A stretch of DNA of 64,000 nt, from positions 4,584,917-4,648,916 of the forward strand of contig CAJINV010000007.1 in the NCBI GenBank assembly GCA_905178155.1, given 5' to 3'. The DNA is from Amoebophrya sp. A120 (Eukaryota; Sar; Dinophyceae; Syndiniales; Amoebophryaceae). Position 1 is the stretch's first letter, and the number at the start of each line of letters is the position of its first letter. The position numbers were made by a program, and so were the translations under genes. Below the pieces are notes generated by a model that made no database searches, had not been told where the DNA came from, and saw only the letters and a program-made list of their open reading frames with translations. Positions 1-11,292 of this stretch are shown one piece after another.

Positions 1-46
1 AGAATTGCATGACAACTATGGGGTGGGGATGTTTTTCCACGGGATA
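1..46. mobile_element. Partial introner-like element, family C (right end)
   Basis: The window opens inside an element. The visible end has the GGGGTGGGGATGTTTTTC-type stretch and finishes in GGGATA, matching the right end of the family C element at 41038-41349. It also holds the TTGCATGACAA motif common to these elements. The flank CGCGC (47-51) is the presumed target duplication. It bounds the partial exon at 47-116. The left half is outside the window. Confidence 0.55.
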
Positions 47-588
47 CGCGCTTGCGGGTCTTCTTCGGGGGCAGATTGGCCTGGGGCAGCCACGTGTCGT
101 TTTCCGTCGGGTGGATCTCGATATCAAATGCAAATATGTCTGGGTCTGGAAGATTGCTAGGTTTGTCATGCATATTTTGCATGAACCACGATGCCTGTAA
201 TGCATCGCCTAGCATCACAGATCTTGAGAGGGCTTTCTGATGCGTAATCCGCATGGCAAATGCACTCCCCGCGTAGCACGAACTGGACTCCTTCTGCTGG
301 TAATGCAATACAGATTTTTTTAGAATCCAGAGACAGCATGACGAGTTCGCTCTCGTTGCAGTCTTCCAGCAGACCCAGACATATTTGCAATGCGTACTCG
401 AAGGCGAGCTGCGACGGCAGCTCCACGGCGTGGAACGTCGCGCCCGCGTAGTTGCCGAAGCCGGCGGTCTCGCCCTTCGACGCTTTCAAGGGGTGACACA
501 TGGACACCTGCCGGTAGCTGAAGCACGGCCCACGCGTAGCTTTCTCTTTGGACAGAGAGTCCGAGAAAAAGTGACCCGTGCGAACCAT
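47..588 (-). CDS. Hypothetical protein, N-terminal part, split by an introner-like element
   Basis: The start ATG is at 588. Exon 1 is 588-397 and exon 2 is 116-47, after removing the element at 122-396 with one CTCGA copy. The join reads through as ...QLAFEIHPTENDTW..., in frame. The 5' part contains SYRQVSMCHPLKA and a glycine-rich GFGNYAGATFHAVELP stretch; the end visible here is basic (KKTRKR). About 87 residues are seen and the C-terminus continues beyond the left edge, past a second element. I do not recognise the family. The in-frame repair across the element is the main reason to call it a gene. Confidence 0.5.
122..396. mobile_element. Introner-like element, family A
   Basis: The 275-bp element has inverted ends: left TATCAAATGCAAATATGTC, right the complementary GACATATTTGCAATGCGTA. 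It is flanked by CTCGA at 117-121 and 397-401. Internally it repeats the CTTGTCATGC/GCATGACAA motif. Element plus one target copy is 280 bp, not a multiple of three, so it must be removed for the host gene to be read. Confidence 0.85.
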
Positions 589-1540
589 GGCGAAGTGAGT
601 CCGATTTGGTTTTGTTTTTCCGAAGTAGTAACAGGGATGATGTAGTCTACTTGGCGTCTATACAATTCTTACGCTTAGTACCGTTTTTTTGGAAAGATGG
701 AGAAGATGGGTATCGATGCAACAGCTCGATAGTTTGATGAAAAGCAATGAGCAGGACGGCAGAAAAATGCAAACAATGTTGAGTAATAACTGCTGTACCT
801 GGAGTTCGTGTTTTGAAGCTCAAAAAGTTAACAGGTTCAACAGAATAAAAGCCAGCGAGAAGTAGATTGAACAGGTGAAGCAGAGTAGTAACCAATTTCA
901 GGACGACACACCAGAACGATGACACCAACAACGAGCACGACGAGATTGGAATTGCGGAGGCAAGAAAAAGAATGAACGAATTTTCTATACGAGCTGTGAA
1001 CGAACGACAACGAATGACGCCAAACTGTCTTTTGTGGATTACTTAAGAAAGATTTTGTCGTGCAGAACGACCTGTTGGTTTCAAAAAGAAAGCGCAAATA
1101 GGAGCGAACAATTCTGATTTTGCTCTTCTTGATTTTCTTGTCCCGTTAGTTTTTCCGGCACGAGAGATTACAAACACAATATGTGCGTTCAGAGCGAAAA
1201 ATATCGTACAGAGCGAAAATTTTCTGTTTGGAGAACAGCCGGATTCTGGCGTGAAGATCAAAGTGACCAAAAGTCGCAAACTTCTACATGTGTTGGTGTT
1301 GCCGCTATTCTGAAGACGGTAAATCACCGTATACTAAAAAGACTGAGCATGCTGATACACCGGCTGGCTCGTCGAGTTCTAGTTTTACTCCTCCTTTGCT
1401 CTGAGGTGGTGAGAAATCCGGATGTAAAGTCGGACGACGGAGACATACCGCACAACAAGAACTCATCTGCAAGAAAGAGCTACTATGTGGTCTTCTGCTG
1501 CAGACACCAGCAGAAGTTGCCCTCCATATCAATTTCAGAC
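589..1540. other. Intergenic stretch, nothing recognised
   Basis: The sequence is AT-rich compared with the neighbouring genes. The open frames are short on both strands and lack recognisable motifs. It probably holds the 5' region of the gene at 47-588 and the 3' region of the gene at 1541-3454. Confidence 0.5.
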
Positions 1541-3454
1541 TTATCCCTTTTTCAGGAACCCCAAGTAGACTGAAATGTCATCCGGCGTTCCCTTCTGCCA
1601 GCCGCAGCTACCGTCCCCGGCGTTGACGACTAATTGCAGCCCCTCCGCGTTGTAGCAGGCGTGGTACAGGTACTTAATGGAGTCGTCCCCGCTTTCGTTC
1701 GAGTACACTTCTGGTGGCTGCGCAAAGGGGTAGGCCATGTTCGCCACGCACGGTCCGGTCCACGTCGCTTTCGCCAAAGCCTCGCTGACCATGTACTCGC
1801 CTTCTCTCGGTTTGTCCTCTATGCCACCCAGGTTGATCCCCGGTTTGGTTAGCAGCAAGTTTTGTTCCTCCGTTAGCTTGAACGCATACTGCTCTTGTTC
1901 CTTCGCGGGGATGTTGAAGGGGCCGATCGAAAAAGGGTAGCCCGCCGCCAACCGGTTCAAGGGCCACTTCACGTTTTCCCGCAAGCGCACGTAGTGTGTG
2001 TCGTCGGAGCTGATGAAAATGGTGTCCGCGGTTTTGGCGAGGTCTTTTAGCTGCGTCCAGTTTTGGCAGGTCGGGTCGAGCATTTGACCCCCGGTTTGTG
2101 CCTCCGACTGGTCGCGGCCGAAAATGCAGACAAAGTCGTACTTTTCCGTGTCGACTGCCAGGGGGGAACTAGCCTGCGACGCCTGGGACAACTGGGATTT
2201 CGGGGACAACGCGTCGAGGTTCTGCGGGTCGTGATCCAATTCCTGTTGCTCTGGGTCGTTAGCCGTCGTGGCATCTGCTCCGCCTAATGGAAGAGGAGAG
2301 AGTTTCTGCTCTTCCTTATCGTCCTCGCGATAGTTCCGCTGGAAAAACCAGCCGGGCGTCTGGTCGTCCTGTGGCTCGTTCATTTCGACTGCTTCTTTAT
2401 CTTCCTGATTGTTGTTTAACGTCCTGATTTCCATCTCGCGATACTTTCTTTGAAAAAACCAGCCGGGAACGCTCGTAGCGTGCGCTTTCAACACTTCTGC
2501 GTTGACCGAGCTGGCGTTGCTCCGGTTTGTGTCTATCGCAGCGGGGTTGGACGAGGACTCTTTTTGCGAAGTCTCCAAGTCCAGCGAGTTCATCAGGTCC
2601 GTGACAAAAATCGGGGGCGTTATCTTCATCACTGGGGACTTTGGCGGTACCGGGTAGTCGTGACGTGGCATTTTCTCATACCAGTCGTCCTTCCGAAGGA
2701 TTTCGTCCTCCTCCTCCAACAGCGTGACGCGCGGGAGCTTCGGGCCGGATGGGGCTTCGTTCGGCATTTTAGAAGCAGTGCTCTCATCTACTTCGACCGG
2801 TGGCGTTGCAGGCTTCTCCGGGACGTAGCCGACTTCCCCGGGGTAAAAGGTGATTTTCGAAACCGGGTACTGGGGGTAAGCGGACTTTTTGCTCACAGTG
2901 GATTTCACACTCAAAGTTGGTGACAGGGGCGGCTGTTCTTGCTCTTGGTCGTGTACAGCTTGTTGCTGTTGTGCATCATATACATGCTGCTGGTCCGTTA
3001 TTATATCTGGTTCGCCCGCCCCTGCTATAATTTCCGCCGGGGCGGAAGCTGATATCGCTTGTGCTTGTCCTGGCACTTGGCTCGTCGCACCACGAGTGGC
3101 TTCATCTTCCTCCTCTTCTCCCACCAGCGCCGTCCAGTTGTCCCTTGTCCGCAGCAAAGCCTCTTCCTCGTTGGCGAAGTTCCGTCTACCGCTTGGGCCG
3201 GCGCCCACTTCCCGGTCGTACAAGACGTTCTTGTACAGATTTTCCCGCTCCACGGCCAAGAAGTCGTCCAGTAATTTCTTCCGCTCCGCCGGGCCGTACA
3301 GCGCATCTAATACCGAAGCCTTCGGAGGAACGAAGTCGGACGTCGCGTCCAGCGGACGGGCGAGCTCGTTGCGCAGCGACTCGCCCATCGTGGGGCCGTT
3401 CCACCCCGAAAGGCCCAACTCGTAGGTGGTCAGGGCTGTGATAATTGTGTTCAT
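1541..3454 (-). CDS. Hypothetical 637-aa protein with duplicated PGWFFQRxYRE motif
   Basis: A single uninterrupted frame starts at ATG 3454. The N-terminal region (about 1-120) is predicted helical and charged (ERKKLLDDFLAVERENLYK). The middle is acidic, Gln/Pro/Ser-rich and probably disordered. Two copies of a PGWFFQR(K/N)YRE motif lie at about residues 330-380, both followed by acidic/Gln-rich linkers. The last 200 residues look globular (FVCIFGRD..., NWTQLKDLAKTADTIFISSDD..., YLYHACYNAEG) and end in YLGFLKKG. I do not recognise a family. The repeated aromatic motif could be a peptide docking site (inference). No transmembrane segment or signal peptide is evident. Confidence 0.7.
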   Translation of the reverse strand: MNTIITALTTYELGLSGWNGPTMGESLRNELARPLDATSDFVPPKASVLDALYGPAERKKLLDDFLAVERENLYKNVLYDREVGAGPSGRRNFANEEEALLRTRDNWTALVGEEEEDEATRGATSQVPGQAQAISASAPAEIIAGAGEPDIITDQQHVYDAQQQQAVHDQEQEQPPLSPTLSVKSTVSKKSAYPQYPVSKITFYPGEVGYVPEKPATPPVEVDESTASKMPNEAPSGPKLPRVTLLEEEDEILRKDDWYEKMPRHDYPVPPKSPVMKITPPIFVTDLMNSLDLETSQKESSSNPAAIDTNRSNASSVNAEVLKAHATSVPGWFFQRKYREMEIRTLNNNQEDKEAVEMNEPQDDQTPGWFFQRNYREDDKEEQKLSPLPLGGADATTANDPEQQELDHDPQNLDALSPKSQLSQASQASSPLAVDTEKYDFVCIFGRDQSEAQTGGQMLDPTCQNWTQLKDLAKTADTIFISSDDTHYVRLRENVKWPLNRLAAGYPFSIGPFNIPAKEQEQYAFKLTEEQNLLLTKPGINLGGIEDKPREGEYMVSEALAKATWTGPCVANMAYPFAQPPEVYSNESGDDSIKYLYHACYNAEGLQLVVNAGDGSCGWQKGTPDDISVYLGFLKKG

Positions 3455-3591
3455 GATTTTTTTGTTAGATTTGGAGCAGTGGCAGTACTAGAGCCGTCAC
3501 CTTCATTTTTCTTTCTAGGCATGTTCGCTAATTTAGGTCGTGGTGCTTGCAACTAGTTCACGAAGATTGGCGCAAAAAGATTTTTACAGTC

Positions 3592-6194
3592 TCAGAAATT
3601 GAAATAGATACCTCTCGCCTCTTTCACCGGTGAATTGAGGACGGTGTTGATGCCCATGAAATCTTCGTACAATGCTCTTTGGTGCTGGAGCTGCACGTTA
3701 TGCGCTTCGCGTTTTAACCCGTCCATCTGCACGCGAATGTCCACCCGCTGCTGTTTCGACTGCTCCTTCAAGCCATCCAGTTCCTGCTGCATGGACTCGT
3801 TGTTCGCCTTGTGCAGCCGGAGAATCTGCGACTCCCGACTCGCGACGAGGTCGGACGTCTTCAGTCGCAAGTGGCTGTAGGGATCATTGTTCTGGTTTGC
3901 TGCTCGGCTCTGCAAGGGACTGTAGTGCCGGGCGTTTGTGACCGGGAAGGGAGAGGAAGGTGCTGTTGGTAGTTGTCCTTTATTTATTATTCGGTCTCCC
4001 CCTGCTTGTTCCTCTTCGCGAAGACTTGCGATCGTACCCTGCAGCATGCTGTGGTACTCTTCCTGCATTTGGCCGTCCCGAGCCAACGCCGAGCCAAATT
4101 TTGGGTAGGCGTCCGGAAACCGCTCGTGGTGAAAGAACGAAACCTTCGGCGGCCCGACGGTCGTATCAACAAACGGGGGCCGCAGGTTCACGTAGTCGTT
4201 CTCCCACTCGTCGCGCAACTTCTCGTACTCCAACTGCCTTTTCTCGGTACTCACATCGTAGGGTCGCTGGTCGTTCACGTCCCGGCCCATCGGCTTGGAC
4301 TCCGACCGCATGTCGCTGTCGGTCACGACGTTGAACTCGTTTCGCAGGTACAAATCTGCCTCCGACGGCGGGGAGTGCAGAACCTTCGTGTTCCCCCGGG
4401 AGGGCGGCGGGGTCCCGTCCGGCGTTTTCTGTACGTTATTGGCCTTCTTCCAGGCTGCCCACTCCGCGTCAATGTCGATCTTTTTCTTCTTTGTGCTGGA
4501 TGCGGCGGTCTTGTGCTGGTGCTGCGTTGGTGATGAAGTAGATGTGTTGCTGGTTTTTGACGCCGGCCCCTTTGTTGGCGTAGTAGTTGCACTAGTCTTG
4601 CTCTTTCTGCTCGCGGAAGGACCTCCGCTCGCTGTAGCTACCATGGGAGAAAGAGACGATGCAAACGCGTTATTATTTCCCGGCTTCCCTTGCTCAACAC
4701 CTGTGGACGTTTGCGTGTTTTTCCCTTTCCGCATCTCCATCTCGTACTTCCGGACCATTTCCTCGCGTTCGAGCACGATTTTTCGGTCCAGCTGCTCTTG
4801 CTCCTGCTTCTCCCGGTGCTTTTCCAGTTCCTTGCGCAGGCGCTTCTCCTGGATCTGCCGACTCAGCTCCGTCTGGAGCTCTTTCTGCACGATCTGCGAC
4901 CGTTTCGGGCTGCTGTACACCCCCAACCCGGCGAACAAGCCCGGGCCGAACTCCTTCCCCGGCCCGGCAAACATCTGCACCTGGAAGTCGTCCCGCGTGT
5001 TGCGATTCTCGAACGGGTCAAACGTCCTGCGGTTCTGGTTCTGGTGCGCGAAGGAGGTCTTCGGCGAGTGACTGCGGGGAGACCGGGACCGCGGGGACTG
5101 CGGTCGGGAGGCGTTCTGGACTTGTTGATACTGCTCTTCATACGTGTACAGATTTTGCACCATTTGCTGGTCTACTTCTACCCCACCTCCGGCTGGCGAC
5201 AAAGGTCTTGCGGACGCCGGCCCGGGAGCAGGGGAGTGATACTGACTACCGCCCCCGTATTCGCTGTTGCTGTATACCGCCTCCTTGCTGCTATCGTAGG
5301 GCCGCCCGGCCGGAATGTCGCCCTCGGTGAGCAGGGGGGAAATTTTGTACCCCCGGTCCCGGTTGTTCCAGCCTCGGTTGTGTTTGAACCCGTCTTCGGG
5401 CGAGGCTTGTAGGTGTTGCTTTTCCAACTCGATTTCCCTCCTTCGCTGCTCCTTCTCCTTCTTCTTTTTCTCCGCGATCTGTCGCTCCAGCTCCAACCGG
5501 TACAGCTGCTGCTTTTTCGCCAGCAGATCCGCTTGCACGTTGGACATGGAAGGGGAGGCCGGGTTCACCGGCAGGGCGCCAGGCACGTGGCGGTTGGAGG
5601 AGGTGCCGTAGGTGGAGCCGATTTGAGACCTGTGAGGTATGTAATGGTAAAATATTGGTAAAATGACCGTTTTTTTTACTTACTATGTTTTGCCGTGGCC
5701 GGCGTGTGGTGGTCATTTTCGCCCTTTGATTTACGTTTTTTACTCGCAAGATATTAGAGCTGCATTTTGATTTTTCATTTTTGCGTTCATGATTCTAATT
5801 CTGCAACAAGTTTGAAACACAAACAGTGTCGAGAAACACATTCATCTATGTACCTTCGCATCGTGTTGCTAAACGCCAAATCCGTGTTTTCGCCCTTGGG
5901 CCGGGGCCTGGGCGACTGCGTGTGGATTCCAAGCTCCATGATCCCGCCGCGACCCTGCCACTGCTGCTTCCGGAGGTCGTCCTCCAGTTCTAATCTGTAC
6001 CGGTCGAGCGAATCTGGGTTTTGTTGGTCTAGCTCGGAGCCCGCAATGAAGGTCATTTTGCTGTGGTGTTGATGCTCCCCGGGAGGCGCTGGAGAGCGAG
6101 AGCTCGTCGTGTTTTTGCTGGCAGAGTTGTTGTACACATGCCCGCGACGCGGCGTATACCGCGTCCAAGGCTGGCTACTCGAAGCGCTGTGCAT
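3592..6194 (-). CDS. Coiled-coil protein resembling centrosome/spindle-pole proteins (CSPP1/CCDC66-like)
   Basis: Two exons: 6194-5854 and 5629-3592, joined by a 224-nt GT-AG intron (AAG|GTACAT ... CACAG|GTC, phase 2), giving 792 aa. Several stretches have the short basic/acidic helix pattern of centrosomal and spindle-pole proteins: LDRYRLELEDDLRKQQ in exon 1, QQLYRLELERQIAEKKKKEK at the start of exon 2, and LSRQIQEKRLRKELEKHREK around the middle. Between them are Ser/Pro-rich linkers, including SRSPRSHSPK. A further helical region near the C-terminus contains SQILRLHKANNESMQQELDG. Family knowledge: such repeated LxxQIxEKxxxKxxE segments occur in CSPP1 and CCDC66. Function at the basal body or spindle pole is inference. 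It could equally be another cytoskeletal coiled-coil protein. Confidence 0.6.
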
Positions 6195-7165
6195 AGTTGA
6201 CTCGTCTATGACAATGATTCGTCAGTGCTTTATTTTCAGGGTACATGACAGGACACGACGAGATGAGCGTGATCCTGCTTCTGTGAGAGCGTCATAAGCA
6301 CTGCTCTTGCAGCTCAACTTAGATGCTAGAAGCAGTGGTCGCTACGTGGCAGTGGTTGGATTGAATGTCAAAGGGTAGGTGCGCCTTTTTGGAGAAACAA
6401 CAAGGGGATCATGTTCGTATATTTCAGTGAAGCTGAGTGCCGGGAAAAAAGTTACCCAAAAATGGCTTTACTTTTATTTAGAAGTGAGCCCAGGAAGATT
6501 TGGGCTGCTTGTTCAGTGTATCAAAAACAACGACGCAACGGCTTGGCACGACTAGCTTTTGAACGATGAATTTATTTATTGGACGAAACAGAAACTATCT
6601 TTTGCACGACATGATAAATGTCCGAATTTGTCTTTGCACGACCAGCACGGTGAGACCAATCTGAAAGACTTAGACTTGCAAAAATGGAGCTCGGGTTCAC
6701 TTTTTAACTTTTGTAGTTAGTAGTACGTTACCGTTTGCAATGAAAAAAGTTATTTTGGTAAACAGAAACTTCAACAGCCTGCGCGCTTCGGCACCGACAA
6801 GGGCCACTTCGGCACCGACATGTCAATCTAAGGCTGACCGGCCGACCGAAAAGAGGAGCGAGTTGTGTAGTGCTCAGTGCGACCCACTGTTTTTACAACC
6901 GAAAAAATGAGTGGAGCGGCTTCCCAGCTCGTTCGCAAACACTTCCAAGAGGACTCAGACCAAAGGACAAAAATGACAGAGCAACCGAAAGATGAACGTG
7001 GTGGAGAGAGCATAGCTGTTGCAGATTCGGCACATGAAAAAACAGCACAGGTTTTGTTTCGATTTCAGCTCACCGCTGGATACATATTTTCGCTTCTTTT
7101 TATTTCTGCACCTGTCGCTGTAAGATTTCTAGAAATATGAAGATTTTGCGCAAAAAAAGTCCTCT
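6195..7165. other. Intergenic stretch between two minus-strand genes
   Basis: Apart from the weak plus-strand frame at 6907-7140 nothing is recognised. A short direct repeat, TTCGGCACCGACA, appears twice around 6787-6821. Confidence 0.4.
6907..7140 (+). CDS. Possible small protein with C-terminal membrane segment
   Basis: A 77-codon plus-strand frame starts MSGAASQLVRKHFQED, is hydrophilic and charged, and ends with a hydrophobic stretch (LTAGYIFSLLFISAPVAVRF). That fits a tail-anchored layout. No family is recognised, and the plus strand is unusual here. It may be a chance frame. Confidence 0.2.
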   Translation: MSGAASQLVRKHFQEDSDQRTKMTEQPKDERGGESIAVADSAHEKTAQVLFRFQLTAGYIFSLLFISAPVAVRFLEI

Positions 7166-7831
7166 TCACACAAAACTGCGAACGTATTTGATTCCTTTCG
7201 CCTTCAACAAGTGATGTCCGGACTCTACATGTTCCCCGCCCAGACTGTGGATCAAGTGTTCGGGTCTCCTAAGCCCGCGATTCCGCATGTCCTGGTTGTG
7301 CACGGAACTCATGTTGCAGTACTTTGCCCGGTATCAAATGCAAAAATGTCTGGGCCTGGAACTTTGCTCGACTTGTCATCCAGGTTTTCCATGACCCATG
7401 TGATCTGTAACGCAGAACCTAGCATAACAGATTTCGCGAGATCACTGTCATGCCTGTCCTGCATTGGAAATTGCCTCTCAACTTAATCAAAAGTGGGTAG
7501 CATTTGGTAATCACGCAACACAGATTTTTGCGTGGTTCAGATTTAGCATGACAAGTTCCAACCTTCCAGACCCAGACATTTTTGCAATTCATACCCGGTC
7601 CCGGTCCGGCCGCAGGTTCCCGGGCGTTTGCGGATACCGCGGAAATCCGTACCGATCCAGATGCGCCGGGTGCGTAAACCGGCTCGCTTCCTGGAAGGGC
7701 TGATTGCACAGCCACTCCGAGATAGACTTGTCCTCCCAGTCCCACGTGTTTTTTTTGTACTTCCGGAGCCGCTTGCACCAATTTTCCCGGTGCCCGGGGC
7801 GGATGAAAAGAACACGGGATGAGTGGAGCAT
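7166..7831 (-). CDS. Small basic hypothetical protein, split by an introner-like element
   Basis: Exon 1 is 7831-7594 and exon 2 is 7326-7166. Removing 7327-7593 (the element plus one CCCGG copy) joins ...NLRPDRDR to AKYCNMSSVHNQ... in frame and gives 132 aa. The protein is basic and rich in Trp, Tyr and Arg (RENWCKRLRKYKKNTWDWED, HLDRYGFPRYPQTPGN). That composition is typical of small mitochondrial or ribosome-associated proteins, but I cannot assign a family. Without the excision the frame stops at once inside the element (GTA TGA). Confidence 0.6.
7332..7593. mobile_element. Introner-like element, family A
   Basis: The 262-bp element starts TATCAAATGCAAAAATGTC and ends with the complementary GACATTTTTGCAATTCATA. 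The CCCGG target duplication is at 7327-7331 and 7594-7598. In the gene's orientation the left border reads CCGG|GTATGAA, so a GT is available, but the right border ends GATACCGG without AG. Confidence 0.9.
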
Positions 7832-8379
7832 GATTGGGTGGAAGAAGTACTAGTTCCAAAATGTTAATAGAAACTGCACGAGGAAGGAGCGTTCATGATC
7901 GCGGAACTTGCGAAAGATAGAACAAAAAACGTTATTACTCAACTTGAAGATCATCTACATCCCAGCTTGTAACTCCACCAAGGAAGGAAAGCCAGGAGGA
8001 TGCAGCAAACACAATTGTCTGACGCGGTGTAGTGTTGAAGAAAATGAACAAAATGAAAATGTTGGGGTGGTGCGCGTTGCCGTTGGCTGTAGTACAGACA
8101 TAAAACGAAAAACCAATGAACACCACTTCATTTGCAGCAAGCGGCACCACTTCATCTAACCCAGCGTTTACGTCGCTTCCTCCCCGCGATTTTGCTTTGT
8201 GTGATTCATTCCATGTACTGTCCAATGAGAAATCGACTAGTCCACTTCGTGCGCGTGGTTGGCCGTGGATACTGTATTTTTCGAAAGTTTATTCCGTTTT
8301 CGTTCCCCCGGAAAAAAAAAAAACTAGAACTAGGAAAAGGAAAAACCGAAATCGCGACTCAACTTCTAAATCTTGAGTT
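7832..8379. other. Intergenic stretch, nothing recognised
   Basis: No convincing frame on either strand. An A-rich run lies near 8310-8345 in the presumed 3' flank of the next gene. Confidence 0.5.
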
Positions 8380-10398
8380 TTACTTCTTTGCCTCCTCAAC
8401 CACAGCCACGGTTTCCCGTCCATCATCTGCTGGCTGATCCTCTACAGCGACACCCCCCGAAAGCTCAATTTTCGTCACTTGGTACTCCACCAGGGCCGTC
8501 TGTAAATCGCTGAGCACCCGAGTGGTCGAAGAGGATTTTAAGAAGGGGAGCACCACACTCTCCTCCGCGGGTTGGATACTTTCGTAGTTGTTCACGCCCA
8601 GGAGCTTGATGAAGAAGTCTTCCAGCTGCACCAGATCCTGCACGCTGGCCAGCAGGGTGGTGCCGAGCAACACGAGGTCGAGACAGTCGATCAGGGATTC
8701 CAGGAAATTCAGGTCGATGCCGATCTTCTGTTCCTCTGTGGAAGAGATCTTTTTGCTAGTTGTACTCTTGGACGAAGTTGTTGCGGTTTTATTTTCCGTT
8801 GTTCCATTTGTATTTGATGCCGAGTTTTGGTTTCTTTCATCTGCCGGCGACGTTGACGCGTCTTCTTCTGCGGTTCCAGTTTGTAGTTCTCCGGTCGTCG
8901 CATTGTTTGCCGAGAACAGATATGCATTGCAAAAGTATCGCACTCGTATCAATCTATTTCTATAAATGCATTACAAATTTCCCCAGCATGAGAACTGGAC
9001 TTTGTCATGCTGTTTTACCTTAAGGACAAGATTTGTCATGCATAGTTGCAATTAGTACGAGTACGCTACTTTTGCACAGGATAACAGAATTGTAGCAGTT
9101 TTCGCAAATGCCACGCTGTTCTCAATCAGACGCAGAATCTCCGGCGCAAGCTTGTTCTGCGGAGAGGAAAAGGACTTATTCGAAAGTCGGGCGTTGTCCG
9201 CTTCAACAACGGCGGTTTGATGTTCGTCACCGTCAGCAGGTTGATCTTCACTTCGACTTCCTGTCATGCCTTGCTGATTGTTTCCGGCGGCGGGCGTCGT
9301 AATGATTTCCTGCTGCATGCGTTTGCGCGCCCGAAACATCGCCGCTTTTCTCGCTTTCCGCAGGGCGATGTCTTTCAGCGCCAGCAGCGCGTTCTGCAGG
9401 GAGAACACGGATTCGTCCACACTCATGTCCCGTAATTCGTCCTGAAACGTCAACAGCATGTCGTGGGAGCTGCGCGAATCGAGCTGCGCCAGCTTCTATC
9501 AAATGTAAAAATGTCTGGGTCTGGAAGAATCCAACTTGTCATGCTGATTTTGGATTCTAAAAAAATCTGTATTGCATGAGCAGCAAAGAGAGTCCAAGTT
9601 TTGCTACACGGAAAGAGCATTTGTCATGCAGTATAGGCATCAGGAAGCCCTCACAAAAACTGTGATGCTAGGGCATGCATCAGAGACATCAGGAGTCATG
9701 CAAAATGTGCATGACAAACTTGGCAATCTTCCAGACCCAGACATTTTTACATTTGATAGCTTCGGGCAGACCACGTCCAGCGGCTGGTCGCGGTACTTGT
9801 GTCGCTGCACCGTCTTCGTCTTGGTGTACTCCAAAAATGCCCGGTCGTTGTCCACGTAACCAATGCTGGCGGGGTTTGCATCCGCGATATCCTTCCGGAG
9901 GATTTGCAAGCCGGACCGCTGGGAATAGGCGGCTTGCGGCGACGCATTCTGCATCTTCAGCATTTTCGCAGCATCGGACGTGGACAGTGATGCGAATTCC
10001 GGTACGTGGCTTATGTCGTTTTGATGAACTTGAAGTTGAGGAGAGTTCGGATTTGTCTCCACGACCGCGTTTTCCTTGCTTAAAGGCCCGTCCTTCTCCT
10101 TGTCCGGTTGAACCTGCTCTGGAGTATTTGTAATCGTCAGATCCGTCCCGAAAGGGTTCGCGTTCTGCCGCTTTTTGCGTACGAGCGCCTTGTGCTTGAT
10201 CGCGTCCCGGTCCCGAAGAACCGCGAGCGTGTTGTGGTCCATGGCAAGCGCACCATCACCGACGGTGTCATCGCGTCGCTCTTGCTGTTGGGCGCCAAAA
10301 AGAGGGACTCCACTTCCCTTGTTGTGCAACCGGTTTTCTTGACTGTTGTAATCTTCCTCCTCATCAGGGCTCAGGATCCGGACACTTGTGCTCTGCAT
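8380..10398 (-). CDS. Hypothetical 527-aa protein interrupted by two introner-like elements
   Basis: Exons are 10398-9759, 9491-9083 and 8914-8380. Removing each element with one target copy gives a continuous 528-codon frame. The joins read ...VVCPKLAQLDSRSS... and ...TATILFSANNATT.... Exon 1 is polar (MQSTSVRILSPDEEEDYNSQ). Exon 2 has an amphipathic helical segment (FSLQNALLALKDIALRKARK). Exon 3 has a Thr/Ser-rich linker followed by a hydrophobic helical region (LNFLESLIDCLDLVLLGTTL) and VQDLVQLEDFFIKLLGVNN. No family is recognised. The helical pairs around Leu-rich segments could be oligomerisation regions (inference). Confidence 0.65.
8920..9082. mobile_element. Introner-like element, family B
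   Basis: The 163-bp element has inner inverted repeats TGCAAAAGTATCGCACTCGTA (left) and TACGAGTACGCTACTTTTGCA (right). It carries AACAG on both sides (8915-8919, 9083-9087). The internal part contains AAATGCATTACAAAT and TTTGTCATGCA. Confidence 0.88.
9497..9758. mobile_element. Introner-like element, family A
   Basis: 262 bp with perfect outer inverted ends: TATCAAATGTAAAAATGTCT on the left and its complement ending CATTTGATA on the right. Target duplication GCTTC at 9492-9496 and 9759-9763. In gene orientation the border is GAAGC|TATC, so no GT donor is present at the terminus. Confidence 0.9.
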
Positions 10399-11292
10399 TT
10401 TACTTTTATGCGAGGTGAATGAAGATGTAGTTGTAGATGAATCTTAAATGGCAATGAATGAAATCAGATGTTGTTGACCAGAACAGGGGAACAAACAGGG
10501 GAAGGGAAAATTTCAATCGAATTACAAGTACTGTAGATAGAACGTGCTGCAACCTTAAAAGAGAAAACCAACCTAGTATTGTCTGTGGCAACACAAACGA
10601 GGGGAGAAATTGTAGTGAGAGGAATTATGATTCACAAGGGAGCGCGATGTAGTTGTAGCCTGACAGCTTCATGCAAGAACGCGACTCACCTCTCTTTATA
10701 AATGAGTTCGGGATTTGAAGCTATTACACGGAAACGGAAACGACGATGTAGCCGACCGATACTACTGCACAACGACACCATGACCGAGAAAGAAAACACG
10801 GCCATCACGACTTTTCATCTTCGCTGATCGGACCGAAGCGGGCAGAAGTGCGTACCTACCGAAACCGAGAGTTTCATCATTTTTGCGCATTAAGCCGATC
10901 GCTTCTTGTTCTTCTTCTTGTTTAATACGCGTCTAACAACCACCGAGCGTCGATTCATCAAAGTGTCTCCGACGTTCTTTCTGACCGAATCATCAGGAGC
11001 ATGATCAGGATGTCTTCTGCATATTTATACGAATGTGCAGCTGTGCTGACCGATACTGGTTTTCAACGCAGATGATGAATATCAAACTCGGAATATCATC
11101 AACAGCATACACGAACTACGAGGACCACGCACGGTTCATATCGTCATGGAATAGGAGCCCAGTGGTACTAGCAGGCGCAACCTCAGCGGTGGTCGTGTTC
11201 ATGCCTGACAGCTACTGAAAGTGCAACATCTTTATAACTTATGTGACAACTTCAACAACAGCTTTTACGCGTGGCTGTTTCATCAATCATCT
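10399..11292. other. Intergenic stretch, nothing recognised
   Basis: AT-rich, with no coding frame that resembles its neighbours. It separates the divergent-length minus-strand genes and probably holds 5' and 3' untranslated sequence. Confidence 0.5.

Noticed and set aside
4295-5071. Long plus-strand frame opposite the coiled-coil gene
   Set aside because: It is the reverse complement of a Glu/Arg-rich coding region, which naturally yields Ser/Phe/Leu-rich shadow frames.
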